The notes beneath the pieces are model-generated. The model had not been told where the DNA came from. It did not search any database and saw only the letters and a list, made by a program, of their open reading frames with translations. From NCBI GenBank assembly GCA_937891785.1, contig CALAGN010000040.1, positions 62,001 through 126,000 on the forward strand: a stretch of DNA of 64,000 nucleotides, written 5' to 3'. The position numbers and the translations under genes were made by a program. Source of the DNA: an uncultured Octadecabacter sp. GTDB lineage: Bacteria > Pseudomonadota > Alphaproteobacteria > Rhodobacterales > Rhodobacteraceae. Shown in pieces: positions 35,842 to 45,418 of the stretch; position 1 is the first letter of the stretch, and every line of letters starts with the position of its first letter.

Positions 35842-38634
35842 ATGAGCAATCAAGCCCGGATCGTGGCCGTCCTTGGCCCGACCAATACCGGCAAAACCCA
35901 TTATGCAATCGAACGGATGTTGGCCTATCGCACAGGTGTGATCGGCCTGCCGCTGCGGTTGTTAGCGCGCGAGGTCTATGACCGTATCGTCGCGTTGCGT
36001 GGTCCATCGGTCGTCGCACTGGTCACGGGCGAGGAGCGTATCGTGCCACCGCGCGCCGCCTATTGGGTTTGCACAGTCGAGGCGATGCCCGAGGGGTTGG
36101 GCTGTGATTTTCTAGCGATCGACGAAATCCAGCTCTGTGCTGATTTGGAACGTGGGCATGTGTTTACCGACCGACTGTTGCACGCACGCGGCTTGCACGA
36201 AACGCTGTTCTTGGGCGCAGACACAATGCGCCACGCGATCGCGGCGATGGTCCCCGAGGCCGAATTTATCCACCGCGAGCGATTGTCGACGCTTACCTAC
36301 GCAGGTTCCAAAAAGATAAGCCGGATGCCGGGCCGCGCGGCAATTGTCGGGTTTTCGGTTGATAACGTCTATGCGATCGCCGAACTGCTGCGCCGCCAAA
36401 AGGGTGGGGCCGCCGTTGTGATGGGCGCGCTTAGCCCGCGCACGCGCAATGCGCAGGTTGAAATGTACCAAAACGGCGATGTCGATTATCTGGTGGCCAC
36501 GGACGCCATCGGCATGGGACTGAACCTTGATATCAACCATGTGGCCTTTTCATCTCTGAGCAAATTTGACGGACGGCGGATGCGCCCGCTAGCGCCCGAA
36601 GAACTGGCGCAGATTGCAGGGCGCGCGGGGCGGCATATGTCGCACGGGTCGTTTGGCGTTACAGGCGAGGCGATGGAGCCTGACCAACATGTGATTGACG
36701 CGATCACCAACCACCAGTTTCGCCCTGTGCAAAAACTGCAATGGCGCAACACGCGGCTGCAATTCGGGTCTGTAGACCGGCTGATCCAGACGTTGGAGAT
36801 GCGCACGGATGATGATTTTCTCGCGCGGGTGCGTGAAAGCGATGATCTTGCGGCACTCAAGGCTCTGGGCAATGATGCGGAGGTGCGCGCGCGCGCCGGT
36901 GACGGACCGTCGGTGAAACTGCTGTGGGATGTCTGCCGGGTGCCCGATTTTCGCGGCATCAGTCGCGGCGAACATGCGGGCCTTCTGACCCAGATTTACA
37001 ACTTCCTGCACCAGTCGGGCCGCGTGCCTGATGACTGGTTGGCGCGGCAGGTGAAAGGCATTGATCGCAGTGACGGCGACATTGATACGCTGTCCAAACG
37101 GTTGGCATATATCCGCACATGGACCTACGTGGCGCAACGCAAAGGCTGGGTCGCGGACGAATCCCATTGGCGAGAGGCGACGCGCGCTGTAGAAGACCGC
37201 CTGTCGGATGCCCTGCACGGGGCGCTGACCCAACGATTTGTGGACCGGCGGACATCTGTCTTGCTTCGCCGGCTCAAGCAGAAGGAGAGCCTTGTGGCCG
37301 AGGTGAATGATAAAGGTGAAGTGAGCGTCGAGGGCGAATACGTCGGGCGGCTTGAAGGTTTCCGGTTCCGTCAGGATAAATCTGGCAGCCCCGACGAGGC
37401 GAAAACCCTGCGCCAAGCTTCTGAACAGGCGCTTGCACCGCATTTCCATCTGCGCGCGGACCGTTTTTATAACGCGCCCGACACCGAAATTGATTTTACC
37501 GAACAAGGTGGATTGATGTGGGGCACCGAAGCCGTTGGTAAACTGGTTGCCGGTGCTGATCCGCTGAAACCGAGTGTGAAAGCCTTTGTCGATGACGAAG
37601 CGGGCGCAGATGTCGCGACCAAAGTGCAGCGCCGTTTGCAGCACTTTATCGACCGCAAAGTTGCTACTGCATTCGAGCCAATGTTGAACCTGCAACGGGA
37701 CGAAACCCTGTCTGGTCTGGCGCGCGGGTTCGCGTTCCGGATGATCGAAGGCTTTGGTATTTTGCCCCGTGGTGACGTGACCGACGAGGTCAAAGCACTG
37801 GATCAGGATGCGCGTGGTGCGCTGCGCAAACATGGCATCCGCTTTGGTCAGTTCACGATCTTTATGCCGCTGCTGTTGAAACCAGCGCCGACCCGTCTGC
37901 GCCTTGTTTTGTGGAGCCTTGTCACCGATCTGCAAGAATTTCCGGAAAGCCCCCCACCCGGTCTTGTGACTGTACCGGCGGTCAAAGATGCGGTGGCCGG
38001 ATACTATGCCATGGCGGGATACCGCGCTGCGGGCGAACGGGCGATCCGCATTGATATGCTGGAACGGCTGGCCGATATGTTGCGCGCTGAAAACAGCCGT
38101 GCGGGCTTTGAGGCCAAACCCGATATGCTGTCGATCACCGGCATGACGCTTGAGCAGTTTACCGACCTGATGCAGGGCTTGGGATATGCCGCCGACAAGG
38201 GCGAACGTGCCAAGGTGAAAGTTGCGCAGGAGCCCAAAGAGACGCCTGCCGAGACGCCGCAGGAACCACCTGTTGAGGCACCGGCCGAAGCACCGATTGT
38301 GCCTGACGAGACCCCGGATGAAACCCAAGCCGAAGTGCCGGATGCGACGCCCGTTGAGGTGCCGCAGACCGATGCCGTCGCCGAAGTAGCCCCCGAAACC
38401 GAAGCGTTTTATACCTTCACATGGGGTGCCCGCGCGCCGCGTAATCAGGGTCGCCGCCCGCAAGGCGACGGCAAACCGCGCGCCAAAGGTAAGCCCGATG
38501 GCCAAGCACGTGGCAAAGGCAAACCGCAAAATCGCGGCCCGCAAGCGGTGTCAGCGCGCCCACCCAAGCCGGAAAAGAAGATCGACCCAGATAACCCCTT
38601 CGCCGCCGCCCTGTCGGGCTTCAAAGCCGATTGA
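35842..38634 (+). CDS. SUV3-like superfamily II RNA helicase
   Basis: VAVLGPTNTGKTHYAIERMLAY (Walker A), IDEIQLCADLERGHVFTDRLLHARG (DEIQ box), QIAGRAGRHMSHGSFGVTG; acidic/Pro linker and basic G/K/R C-terminal tail. Confidence 0.88.
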   Translation: MSNQARIVAVLGPTNTGKTHYAIERMLAYRTGVIGLPLRLLAREVYDRIVALRGPSVVALVTGEERIVPPRAAYWVCTVEAMPEGLGCDFLAIDEIQLCADLERGHVFTDRLLHARGLHETLFLGADTMRHAIAAMVPEAEFIHRERLSTLTYAGSKKISRMPGRAAIVGFSVDNVYAIAELLRRQKGGAAVVMGALSPRTRNAQVEMYQNGDVDYLVATDAIGMGLNLDINHVAFSSLSKFDGRRMRPLAPEELAQIAGRAGRHMSHGSFGVTGEAMEPDQHVIDAITNHQFRPVQKLQWRNTRLQFGSVDRLIQTLEMRTDDDFLARVRESDDLAALKALGNDAEVRARAGDGPSVKLLWDVCRVPDFRGISRGEHAGLLTQIYNFLHQSGRVPDDWLARQVKGIDRSDGDIDTLSKRLAYIRTWTYVAQRKGWVADESHWREATRAVEDRLSDALHGALTQRFVDRRTSVLLRRLKQKESLVAEVNDKGEVSVEGEYVGRLEGFRFRQDKSGSPDEAKTLRQASEQALAPHFHLRADRFYNAPDTEIDFTEQGGLMWGTEAVGKLVAGADPLKPSVKAFVDDEAGADVATKVQRRLQHFIDRKVATAFEPMLNLQRDETLSGLARGFAFRMIEGFGILPRGDVTDEVKALDQDARGALRKHGIRFGQFTIFMPLLLKPAPTRLRLVLWSLVTDLQEFPESPPPGLVTVPAVKDAVAGYYAMAGYRAAGERAIRIDMLERLADMLRAENSRAGFEAKPDMLSITGMTLEQFTDLMQGLGYAADKGERAKVKVAQEPKETPAETPQEPPVEAPAEAPIVPDETPDETQAEVPDATPVEVPQTDAVAEVAPETEAFYTFTWGARAPRNQGRRPQGDGKPRAKGKPDGQARGKGKPQNRGPQAVSARPPKPEKKIDPDNPFAAALSGFKAD

Positions 38635-39041
38635 GCGATCAACGCCCGACAGTCCGGATCGACAAATGGCTGTGGCACGCGCGATTCTTTAAGACGCGCG
38701 GACTGGCTACAAAAACCGTTGCCGCTGGCAAGGTGCGCGTCGATGGCACGCATGTGAGTAGACCTTCGCGGATGGTTGGGGCGGGTGACGTGCTGACCTT
38801 TGCTAAAGAGCACGAGGTCAAGGTGGTGAAAATCGTAGCGATCGGAGCGCGGCGCGGGCCGGCATCAGAGGCGCAAGCGCTATACGAAGATCTGTCGCCC
38901 GTTCCGGTGGTCGATTTGGTGAAAAAGCAGAACGCCCGGTCCCCGAACCCACGATTTGAAGGCAAGGGACGCCCAAACCGCAAAGAGCGCGCAACCCTTG
39001 CCGCCCAGAAGCGCGACATTGGGTCATCCAGTCTTGAATGA
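38631..39041 (+). CDS. S4-domain RNA-binding protein (Hsp15-like)
   Basis: VRIDKWLWHARFFKTRGLATKTVAAGKVRVDGTHVSRPSRMVGAGDVLTF. Confidence 0.88.
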   Translation: MSDQRPTVRIDKWLWHARFFKTRGLATKTVAAGKVRVDGTHVSRPSRMVGAGDVLTFAKEHEVKVVKIVAIGARRGPASEAQALYEDLSPVPVVDLVKKQNARSPNPRFEGKGRPNRKERATLAAQKRDIGSSSLE

Positions 39042-39090
39042 GGGCGGCGTCTGGATTAGCTAGGCGGCACGCACAAAAGATGGACGCCCA

Positions 39091-39426
39091 ATGACCTATA
39101 TCGTCAACGACAATTGCATCGCCTGCAAATACACAGACTGCGTCGAAGTCTGCCCCGTGGATTGCTTCTACGAGGGTGAGAATATGCTGGTGATCCATCC
39201 TGACGAATGTATCGATTGCGGCGTGTGCGAGCCCGAATGCCCTGCCGACGCGATCCGCCCCGACACTGAGCCTGACATGGAAAAATGGGTCGAATTTAAC
39301 GGCAAGTATTCAGAAATGTGGCCGGTCATAATCACCAAGAAAGACCCGCTTCCGGGTGCTGACAGCATGGATGGCAAGCCTGATAAGATCAAGCTGTTCT
39401 CGGAAGCGCCAGGCGAAGGCGAATAG
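39091..39426 (+). CDS. fdxA: 7Fe ferredoxin FdxA
   Basis: [55 protein letters not shown]. Confidence 0.95.
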   Translation: MTYIVNDNCIACKYTDCVEVCPVDCFYEGENMLVIHPDECIDCGVCEPECPADAIRPDTEPDMEKWVEFNGKYSEMWPVIITKKDPLPGADSMDGKPDKIKLFSEAPGEGE

Positions 39427-39664
39427 TGATTCGCCGAGTAACAGTTAAGGCGCAGTGAAGACAAATATGTAGAGTAAGCCCCAAGGATTTCTGCATGAAT
39501 TGTAGCAGATGCACTGCGGCACTTTTGTTGGGGGCGTTTTTGTGATATGATTCCCTTAATGCCGCACGTTTATTGATCATATCCAAGACCGACTTGCCTG
39601 CTTGTGACGATGTCACTCGCGGGTTTTTTGTCGGCTTTGAAACGATCGCCCTAGAAGGATGCCC

Positions 39665-40174
39665 ATGAGCAAGTCGAAGAAATATGAATTCCGGCCCAAT
39701 GATTTCGTCGTTTATCCGGCGCATGGGGTTGGCAAGGTTGTGTCAATTGAGAAAGACGAAGTCGCCGGTTTTGAACTGGAATTGTTCGTCATCGCGTTTG
39801 AAAAAGACAAGATGACCCTGCGCGTTCCCACAAACAAAGCGACCGAAGTCGGCATGCGCGGGCTGTCTTCGCCCGATATCGTGGCTGACGCGATGAAGAC
39901 TCTTAAGGGGAAGGCCAAAGTCAAAAAGGCCATGTGGTCGCGCCGTGCGCAGGAATATGAGCAAAAGATCAATTCCGGTGACCTGATCGCGATTGCAGAA
40001 GTTGTGCGCGATTTGCACCGTGCGGATGATCAGCGCGAGCAGAGCTATTCCGAGCGTCAGCTTTATGAAGCGGCATTGGAACGTCTGACCCGCGAGATTG
40101 CCGCTGTTGGCAATGGCGACGAGGGCGATGCTGCTAAAGAGATCGGCGATGTTCTGATCAGCCGCGCAGCCTAA
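39665..40174 (+). CDS. carD: CarD/CdnL family transcriptional regulator
   Basis: FRPNDFVVYPAHGVGKVVSIEKDEVAGFELELFVIAFEKDKMTLRVPTNKATEVGMRGLSS. Confidence 0.93.
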   Translation: MSKSKKYEFRPNDFVVYPAHGVGKVVSIEKDEVAGFELELFVIAFEKDKMTLRVPTNKATEVGMRGLSSPDIVADAMKTLKGKAKVKKAMWSRRAQEYEQKINSGDLIAIAEVVRDLHRADDQREQSYSERQLYEAALERLTREIAAVGNGDEGDAAKEIGDVLISRAA

Positions 40175-40194
40175 GCTATCGAGATGGAAAATGA

Positions 40195-40221
40195 AAAAGC
40201 CGCGCCAAGTGCGCGGCTTTT
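40195..40221 (+). terminator. Rho-independent terminator after carD
   Basis: AAAAGCCGCGC-CAAGT-GCGCGGCTTTT. Confidence 0.88.
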
Positions 40222-40286
40222 GCTGTTATTATGGCATGTTTTGCAGGGCGAGCCCGCCTGAACGGGGTCTGTGCAGGTTGATGGGG

Positions 40287-40323
40287 CGGAGCCTCCGGCG
40301 GGAGGATTTGGAAACAGAAGAAG
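40287..40323 (+). repeat. Rhodobacterales-type intergenic repeat, copy 2
   Basis: CGGAGCCTCCGGCGGGAGGATTTGGAAACAGAAGAAG. Confidence 0.55.
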
Positions 40324-41586
40324 TTAGAGCGCGCGCCAGCCGATGTCGGTGCGGTTGAACCCTTCGGGCCAGTCGATTTGGTCGATCATCGCATAAGCGC
40401 GGGCGTGGGCCTGTTGCAGTGTGTTACCGCGTGCGGTGATGTTCAAAACACGCCCGCCTGTGGCGGTGATCTGGCCGTCTTTTTCGGCTGTGCCAGCGTG
40501 GAACGCCATATGGTGCGAATCTTCGGGGAGAGAATCCAGCCCGTTGATCACGCTGCCTTTTTCGTAAGATCCGGGGTAGCCGTTCGCGGCCATGACCACG
40601 CTTAACGCGTGATCATCGGCCCAGTTGACTTGCATGTCTGACAGCCGGTTTTGGGCGCAGGCGAGCATCAGATCAAGGGCCTGCGCGCCGAGCCGCATCA
40701 TCAACACCTGACATTCGGGATCGCCAAATCGGCAGTTATATTCCACAAGACGTGGCTGGCCGTCTTTGATCATGAGGCCCGCATAAAGGATGCCATGGTA
40801 GGGCGTGCCGCGGCGCGTCATTTCCGCAAGCGTCGGATTGACGATTTCGGCCATGGCTTTGGCGGCAATTGCGTCAGTCAGGACCGGCGCGGGAGAATAG
40901 GCGCCCATGCCGCCGGTGTTTGGCCCTTGGTCGCCATCATAGGCGCGTTTGTGGTCTTGGGCGGTTCCGATTGGCAGGGCGGTTTGCCCGTCGCACAGGA
41001 TAAAGAACGAGGCCTCTTCGCCCTCCATGAACTCCTCGATTACGACTTCTGCGCCGGCTTGCCCAAATTCGCCGCCGAACATGTCGTCGATGGCGGTCAG
41101 TGCTGTGGCGCTGTCCATTGCCACGACCACGCCTTTGCCTGCGGCCAGCCCGTCAGCCTTGATGACGATGGGTGCGCCGTGCTCTTGCACATAGGCGCGC
41201 GCGGGGCCGGCTTGCGCAAATCGCGCATAGCTGGCCGTGGGGGCATTGGCGGCGTCGCAGATAGATTTTGTAAAGTATTTGGACGATTCAAGCTGTGCTG
41301 CGGCTGCCGAGGGCCCGAAAACTGTAAGGCCGGCATCGCGCAGGCGGTCGGCGACACCGGCGGCAAGCGGGGCTTCTGGTCCGATAATGACAAAATCAAC
41401 GGCGTTCTCGGCGGCAAACGTCGCGACGGCGTCCCCGTCAAGAATGTCGATATCGGCGCAGTCGGCGATCTGGGCGATCCCTGCATTTCCTGGCGCGACG
41501 ATCAGGCGGTCGCATTTCGGGTTCTGTTTCACGGCCCATGCAAGGCTGTGTTCTCGCCCGCCGCCGCCCAAAATCAGGATGTTCAT
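40324..41586 (-). CDS. purD: Phosphoribosylamine-glycine ligase
   Basis: MNILILGGGGREHSLAWAVKQNPKCDRLIVAPGNAGI...NCRFGDPECQVLM. Confidence 0.95.
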   Translation of the reverse strand: MNILILGGGGREHSLAWAVKQNPKCDRLIVAPGNAGIAQIADCADIDILDGDAVATFAAENAVDFVIIGPEAPLAAGVADRLRDAGLTVFGPSAAAAQLESSKYFTKSICDAANAPTASYARFAQAGPARAYVQEHGAPIVIKADGLAAGKGVVVAMDSATALTAIDDMFGGEFGQAGAEVVIEEFMEGEEASFFILCDGQTALPIGTAQDHKRAYDGDQGPNTGGMGAYSPAPVLTDAIAAKAMAEIVNPTLAEMTRRGTPYHGILYAGLMIKDGQPRLVEYNCRFGDPECQVLMMRLGAQALDLMLACAQNRLSDMQVNWADDHALSVVMAANGYPGSYEKGSVINGLDSLPEDSHHMAFHAGTAEKDGQITATGGRVLNITARGNTLQQAHARAYAMIDQIDWPEGFNRTDIGWRAL

Positions 41587-41654
41587 GGATGCCCCCGCTT
41601 TTACTTGCTTGATGGGCGTTCTAAGGTTGCGCGCAAAGCAGCACAAGGTGACAG

Positions 41655-43202
41655 ATGGACTTGATCGACGATCCTGAACAGGCAGGCAACGCGCCTGAAT
41701 TCACCGTGTCCGAGATTTCGGGTGCGGTGAAGCGCAGCATCGAGGGCGAGTTTGGCTTTGTGCGTGTCAAAGGCGAAGTTGGGCGTGTGTCGCGACCGCG
41801 GTCGGGGCATGTGTATCTAGACCTGAAGGATGACCGCGCGGTGCTTTCTGGCATCATCTGGAAGGGGCGCGCGGAGGGGTTGTTGACACAGCCCGAGGAA
41901 GGGATGGAAGTTGTCGCCACCGGCAAGCTGACCACATTCCCCGGCCAATCAAAATACCAGATGATCATCGAAGACATCGCGCCTGCGGGTGTTGGTGCGT
42001 TGATGGCGATGCTGGACAAACGCAAGAAGGCGCTTGAAGCGGAGGGGTTGTTTGCGGCTGAGCGCAAGAGCGCCTTGCCTTATCTGCCCGATGTGATTGG
42101 CGTGATTACATCGCCGAGCGGCGCGGTCATTCGCGATATTCTGCACCGCTTGCGGGATCGTTTTCCGCGCAAGGTCTTGGTCTGGCCAGTGGCCGTGCAG
42201 GGCCAGCAATGTGCGCCCGATGTTGCCCGTGCAATCGCGGGTTTCAATGCAATGACCGTTGGCGGGAGCCTGCCAAGGCCTGATTTGTTGATTGTTGCGC
42301 GCGGTGGCGGGTCAATCGAGGACTTGTGGGGCTTTAACGAGGAAATCGTAGTCCGTGCTGTTGCCGCGTCCGGTATTCCGCTGATTTCCGCTGTGGGGCA
42401 TGAAACAGACACGACCCTAATTGATTATGTCAGTGACAAGCGCGCGCCGACCCCTACGGCGGCGGCGGAACTGGCCGTGCCTGTGCGGATGGAATTGCTT
42501 GCTTGGGTCGGTGATCAAGAGGCGCGCCTTACCCGTGCGCTGACGGGTGGGATTGCGGCACGGGGTCAGCGGTTGCGCGACCTGAACCGTGCCTTGCCCA
42601 AACCGGATATGTTGGTGGAACAAGCGCGTCAACGTCTTGATTATTGGGATGAAAAACTGGACGTGGCCCTGCGGGGTGTGGTGCAAAAGCGTGGGCTGCG
42701 ATTGACGCAAGTCACAGGGTCTCTGCGGCCGGCGCTTTTGGCGGCGCGGTTGGATCGTGCGCGTGAACAGGCGGGCGCGCAGGGTGCGCGGTTGGCACCA
42801 GCGTTGGGGCGCGTGGTGCGGGAAAGACTGCGGGAATTTACGCGCCTTGCCCCGAGATTGCGCGCCGATGGTGTAACGCAGATGATGACGCAACGGGCCG
42901 AAGCGCTGGACAATTGGACAGGGCGGTTGGCCCGCGCAGGTACCGCCCAAGAACACGGTCGCCGCACGCGGCTTGATGCTCTGGATCGGTTGCGTGAAAC
43001 GCTGGGCTATCGCGAAACCCTTAAGCGGGGCTATGCGGTTGTACGCGGTGATGGTGATGTGGTGACGGGCGTTAAGGCGGCCACGCAGGCAAGCACAATC
43101 GAGATCGAATTTGCCGACGGACGCTATGATTTATCGGGCAAGACACCGAAACCAATCAAGGCGAAAAAGGACGCGCCTCCCGATCAGGGCAACCTGTTTT
43201 AG
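41655..43202 (+). CDS. xseA: Exodeoxyribonuclease VII large subunit
   Basis: TVSEISGAVKRSIEGEFGFVRVKGEVGRVSRPRSGHVYLDLKDDRAVLSGIIWKG...IARGGGSIEDLWGFNEE. Confidence 0.95.
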   Translation: MDLIDDPEQAGNAPEFTVSEISGAVKRSIEGEFGFVRVKGEVGRVSRPRSGHVYLDLKDDRAVLSGIIWKGRAEGLLTQPEEGMEVVATGKLTTFPGQSKYQMIIEDIAPAGVGALMAMLDKRKKALEAEGLFAAERKSALPYLPDVIGVITSPSGAVIRDILHRLRDRFPRKVLVWPVAVQGQQCAPDVARAIAGFNAMTVGGSLPRPDLLIVARGGGSIEDLWGFNEEIVVRAVAASGIPLISAVGHETDTTLIDYVSDKRAPTPTAAAELAVPVRMELLAWVGDQEARLTRALTGGIAARGQRLRDLNRALPKPDMLVEQARQRLDYWDEKLDVALRGVVQKRGLRLTQVTGSLRPALLAARLDRAREQAGAQGARLAPALGRVVRERLREFTRLAPRLRADGVTQMMTQRAEALDNWTGRLARAGTAQEHGRRTRLDALDRLRETLGYRETLKRGYAVVRGDGDVVTGVKAATQASTIEIEFADGRYDLSGKTPKPIKAKKDAPPDQGNLF

Positions 43203-43585
43203 ACGCCAAGGTTGTCGCAGATCAGGGCAAGATCGCCGTTCTCGACCTGATAAAGTGCGGTGTTGGTAGGGTCAGTCGCAAACACCGCGCGCAGCCCTTG
43301 GGGGTCGTCATAGAACCGCCAGTATTGTGGGTCGGGGTCGAAATCATAGATGAAGCAGATGTTTGCACCGTCTTGATACCAGCGTCCATTCTGACATTTC
43401 CCGTCCAGAAACGACCAGATAACGCGGCGGTTTTCGCCATAGTATTCAATGCCGTAAGGCTCGCCGTTTTGGGCATAGGTCAGGGTATTTCCGGTAACGA
43501 GGGCCGCGAATTCCTCGGCCGTCATTGGCGTTTGTGCTAAGGCGGACGCGGCAAGCAGCAGCAACAGGGCCGCAATCCGCATCAT
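43199..43585 (-). CDS. Small secreted hypothetical protein
   Basis: MMRIAALLLLLAASALAQTPMTAEEFAALVTGNTLTYAQNGEPYGIEYYGENRRVIWSFLDGKCQNGRWYQDGANICFIYD. Confidence 0.75.
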   Translation of the reverse strand: MMRIAALLLLLAASALAQTPMTAEEFAALVTGNTLTYAQNGEPYGIEYYGENRRVIWSFLDGKCQNGRWYQDGANICFIYDFDPDPQYWRFYDDPQGLRAVFATDPTNTALYQVENGDLALICDNLGV

Positions 43586-44616
43586 GGCTTTGCCGCCCAA
43601 ATCTCGGCGCGCGGATCCATGATCCGCCGCCACAAGCGCGGGTAAAGTGCCACGAAAGCCATTACCGGCAAGGATCGCGGTAACATCGGCGCGTCGATCT
43701 GCAGTGTCAGCGCCGGAAAGGGCCGGGCGGGATGGGCGTGGTGATCAGAATGGCGCGGGGCGTTCAGCATAAGCGCGGATGAAAACCAATGCGGCGTATT
43801 CCACGAATGGCGCGCTGCCACGGGGAGGGGTTTGCCGTTTTCGCCGACCTCCCGCGTTAAGCCGTAGTGCTGCACATAATCGGACAAGAGTAGTTGCGAT
43901 TGCGCGAAACCTGCCAGCGCGAGCAGGGCAGGGATGCCCCATGGGCCGCCAATCATCGCCGCTAGGGCCAATATCAACGCAGCGCCGCCAAGATAGGTTA
44001 CATAGGGGTGTTGCCAACGGGGCTTACCTGCGCGGGCCAGCCGCGCGGTTTCGGCCCGCGCGCCAAGGCGAAACGATCCGCGCCAAGCCCGCGGGATGAA
44101 CACGTAAAGGCTTTCACCACGTCGCGCACTGCTGGGATCGGCGCGGGTCGCAACATGGACATGATGCACCAACGGATGCGCCGACGTGTGATGCCCGAAC
44201 AGCACCGAAATATAGACCCACATGCCAAGGTGATGCAGGAAACGTGACGAATGGTGTATCAGTTCATGCGCGTTGGAATTGCTGACTTGGCCAAAAAACA
44301 GCCCGGCGGCTGCAAAACCTGCCAGTTTTTCCAGCGGCGACAACCATGTGCCGGTAAGAGCGGCAATCATCAGCGCCAGCAGAGCGAAATGCGCCAGCGC
44401 CAGCACGACCGAAAGGGTGTCTGCCTCGGGGAATTCGCGATCTTCGCCGCCCGGCGCGGTCGCAACGCTGACGAATTCGTCCATTGTTGCCGCGATCGCC
44501 GTAAGAAAGGCAAATGCCGCCACCGCCCACCAGCCGCCCCAAAGTGCGGCGGCACCGATCAGCGCAGGTGCTGTCAGCGTGACCAGAGCAAAAAGGATCA
44601 TCTGGCGCGTCATTGC
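43582..44616 (-). CDS. Alkane 1-monooxygenase-like (AlkB family) di-iron membrane hydroxylase
   Basis: NAHELIHHSSRFLHHLG, HHTSAHPLVHHVHVATRADP, YVQHYGLTRE, NAPRHSDHHAHP histidine boxes. Confidence 0.88.
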   Translation of the reverse strand, partial: AMTRQMILFALVTLTAPALIGAAALWGGWWAVAAFAFLTAIAATMDEFVSVATAPGGEDREFPEADTLSVVLALAHFALLALMIAALTGTWLSPLEKLAGFAAAGLFFGQVSNSNAHELIHHSSRFLHHLGMWVYISVLFGHHTSAHPLVHHVHVATRADPSSARRGESLYVFIPRAWRGSFRLGARAETARLARAGKPRWQHPYVTYLGGAALILALAAMIGGPWGIPALLALAGFAQSQLLLSDYVQHYGLTREVGENGKPLPVAARHSWNTPHWFSSALMLNAPRHSDHHAHPARPFPALTLQIDAPMLPRSLPVMAFVALYPRLWRRIMDPRAEIWAAKP

Positions 44617-44658
44617 GGCCCTCTCATTTGGCGTTGGGCCATGGTATAGCACGTAGAA

Positions 44659-45348
44659 ATGGCGGGCCTAGGGTCAGCTGCCGTAAAAGCAGGGAAACCG
44701 GACATGGTAGGGATCGTATTTGGCGCAGCGGGGCTATTGTCGCTGGTGTTTTTGCTGCGATTTTGTGTGCATGGCCCAAGCTGGTCTAAGTCGGTGTTCA
44801 AGACGGCGGCGGTTGCTTTGCTTGCCGTGGCGGCCTGGAGTGCAGGTGGGCCGATCTGGCTGGTTGCGGCACTTGCGCTTGGGGCGGCGGGTGATTTCTG
44901 TCTGTCGCGCCACAGCGAGAACTGGTTTCTAGGTGGGGTCGCGGCATTTGCGCTTGCCCATCTTGCATATGTTGTTCTGTTACAAGATGTTATCGGGCAT
45001 GATGTTGCGTTGATTTTTACAGGGTGGCGGGCCTTGGTGGCACTGATCCTGATCTGTTTTGCGGCCACGATGGCGTGGTTACTATGGCCAAGCACGGGGG
45101 AGTCGCGCTGGCCTGTGATGATCTATCTTTGTATCATCACGGCGATGGGGTTTGCCGCTTTGGCGCTACCCGTAGTTGGGTTGGCAATGCTGGCGGCGTT
45201 GCTTTTCATCGTGTCTGACGCGGTTCTGGCCGCTGAATTGTTCCTGATCCTACAAGACCACGCGGCCCCGAAACGCACGCCCTATGCTGTTTGGTTGACG
45301 TATTGGAGCGCGCAGGCGCTGTTTTGCTGGGTATTTGCGCTGGCCTAG
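44659..45348 (+). CDS. Lysoplasmalogenase (YhhN/TMEM86 family)
   Basis: ALGAAGDFCLSRHSENWFLGGVAAFALAHLAYVVLL, polytopic. Confidence 0.8.
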   Translation: MAGLGSAAVKAGKPDMVGIVFGAAGLLSLVFLLRFCVHGPSWSKSVFKTAAVALLAVAAWSAGGPIWLVAALALGAAGDFCLSRHSENWFLGGVAAFALAHLAYVVLLQDVIGHDVALIFTGWRALVALILICFAATMAWLLWPSTGESRWPVMIYLCIITAMGFAALALPVVGLAMLAALLFIVSDAVLAAELFLILQDHAAPKRTPYAVWLTYWSAQALFCWVFALA

Positions 45349-45418
45349 GCTTCCAAATCCGCCACGGGGGGATTAGGTGGAATGGGCAATGTCAGTCCAA
45401 AAGGTCGCAAGGGGTCGC

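Noticed and set aside
36589-38544. 651-aa reverse-strand ORF
   Set aside because: Fully antisense to the well-supported SUV3-like helicase; low-complexity, basic/His-rich translation typical of GC-rich shadow ORFs.
40651-41664. 337-aa forward ORF
   Set aside because: Antisense shadow of purD.
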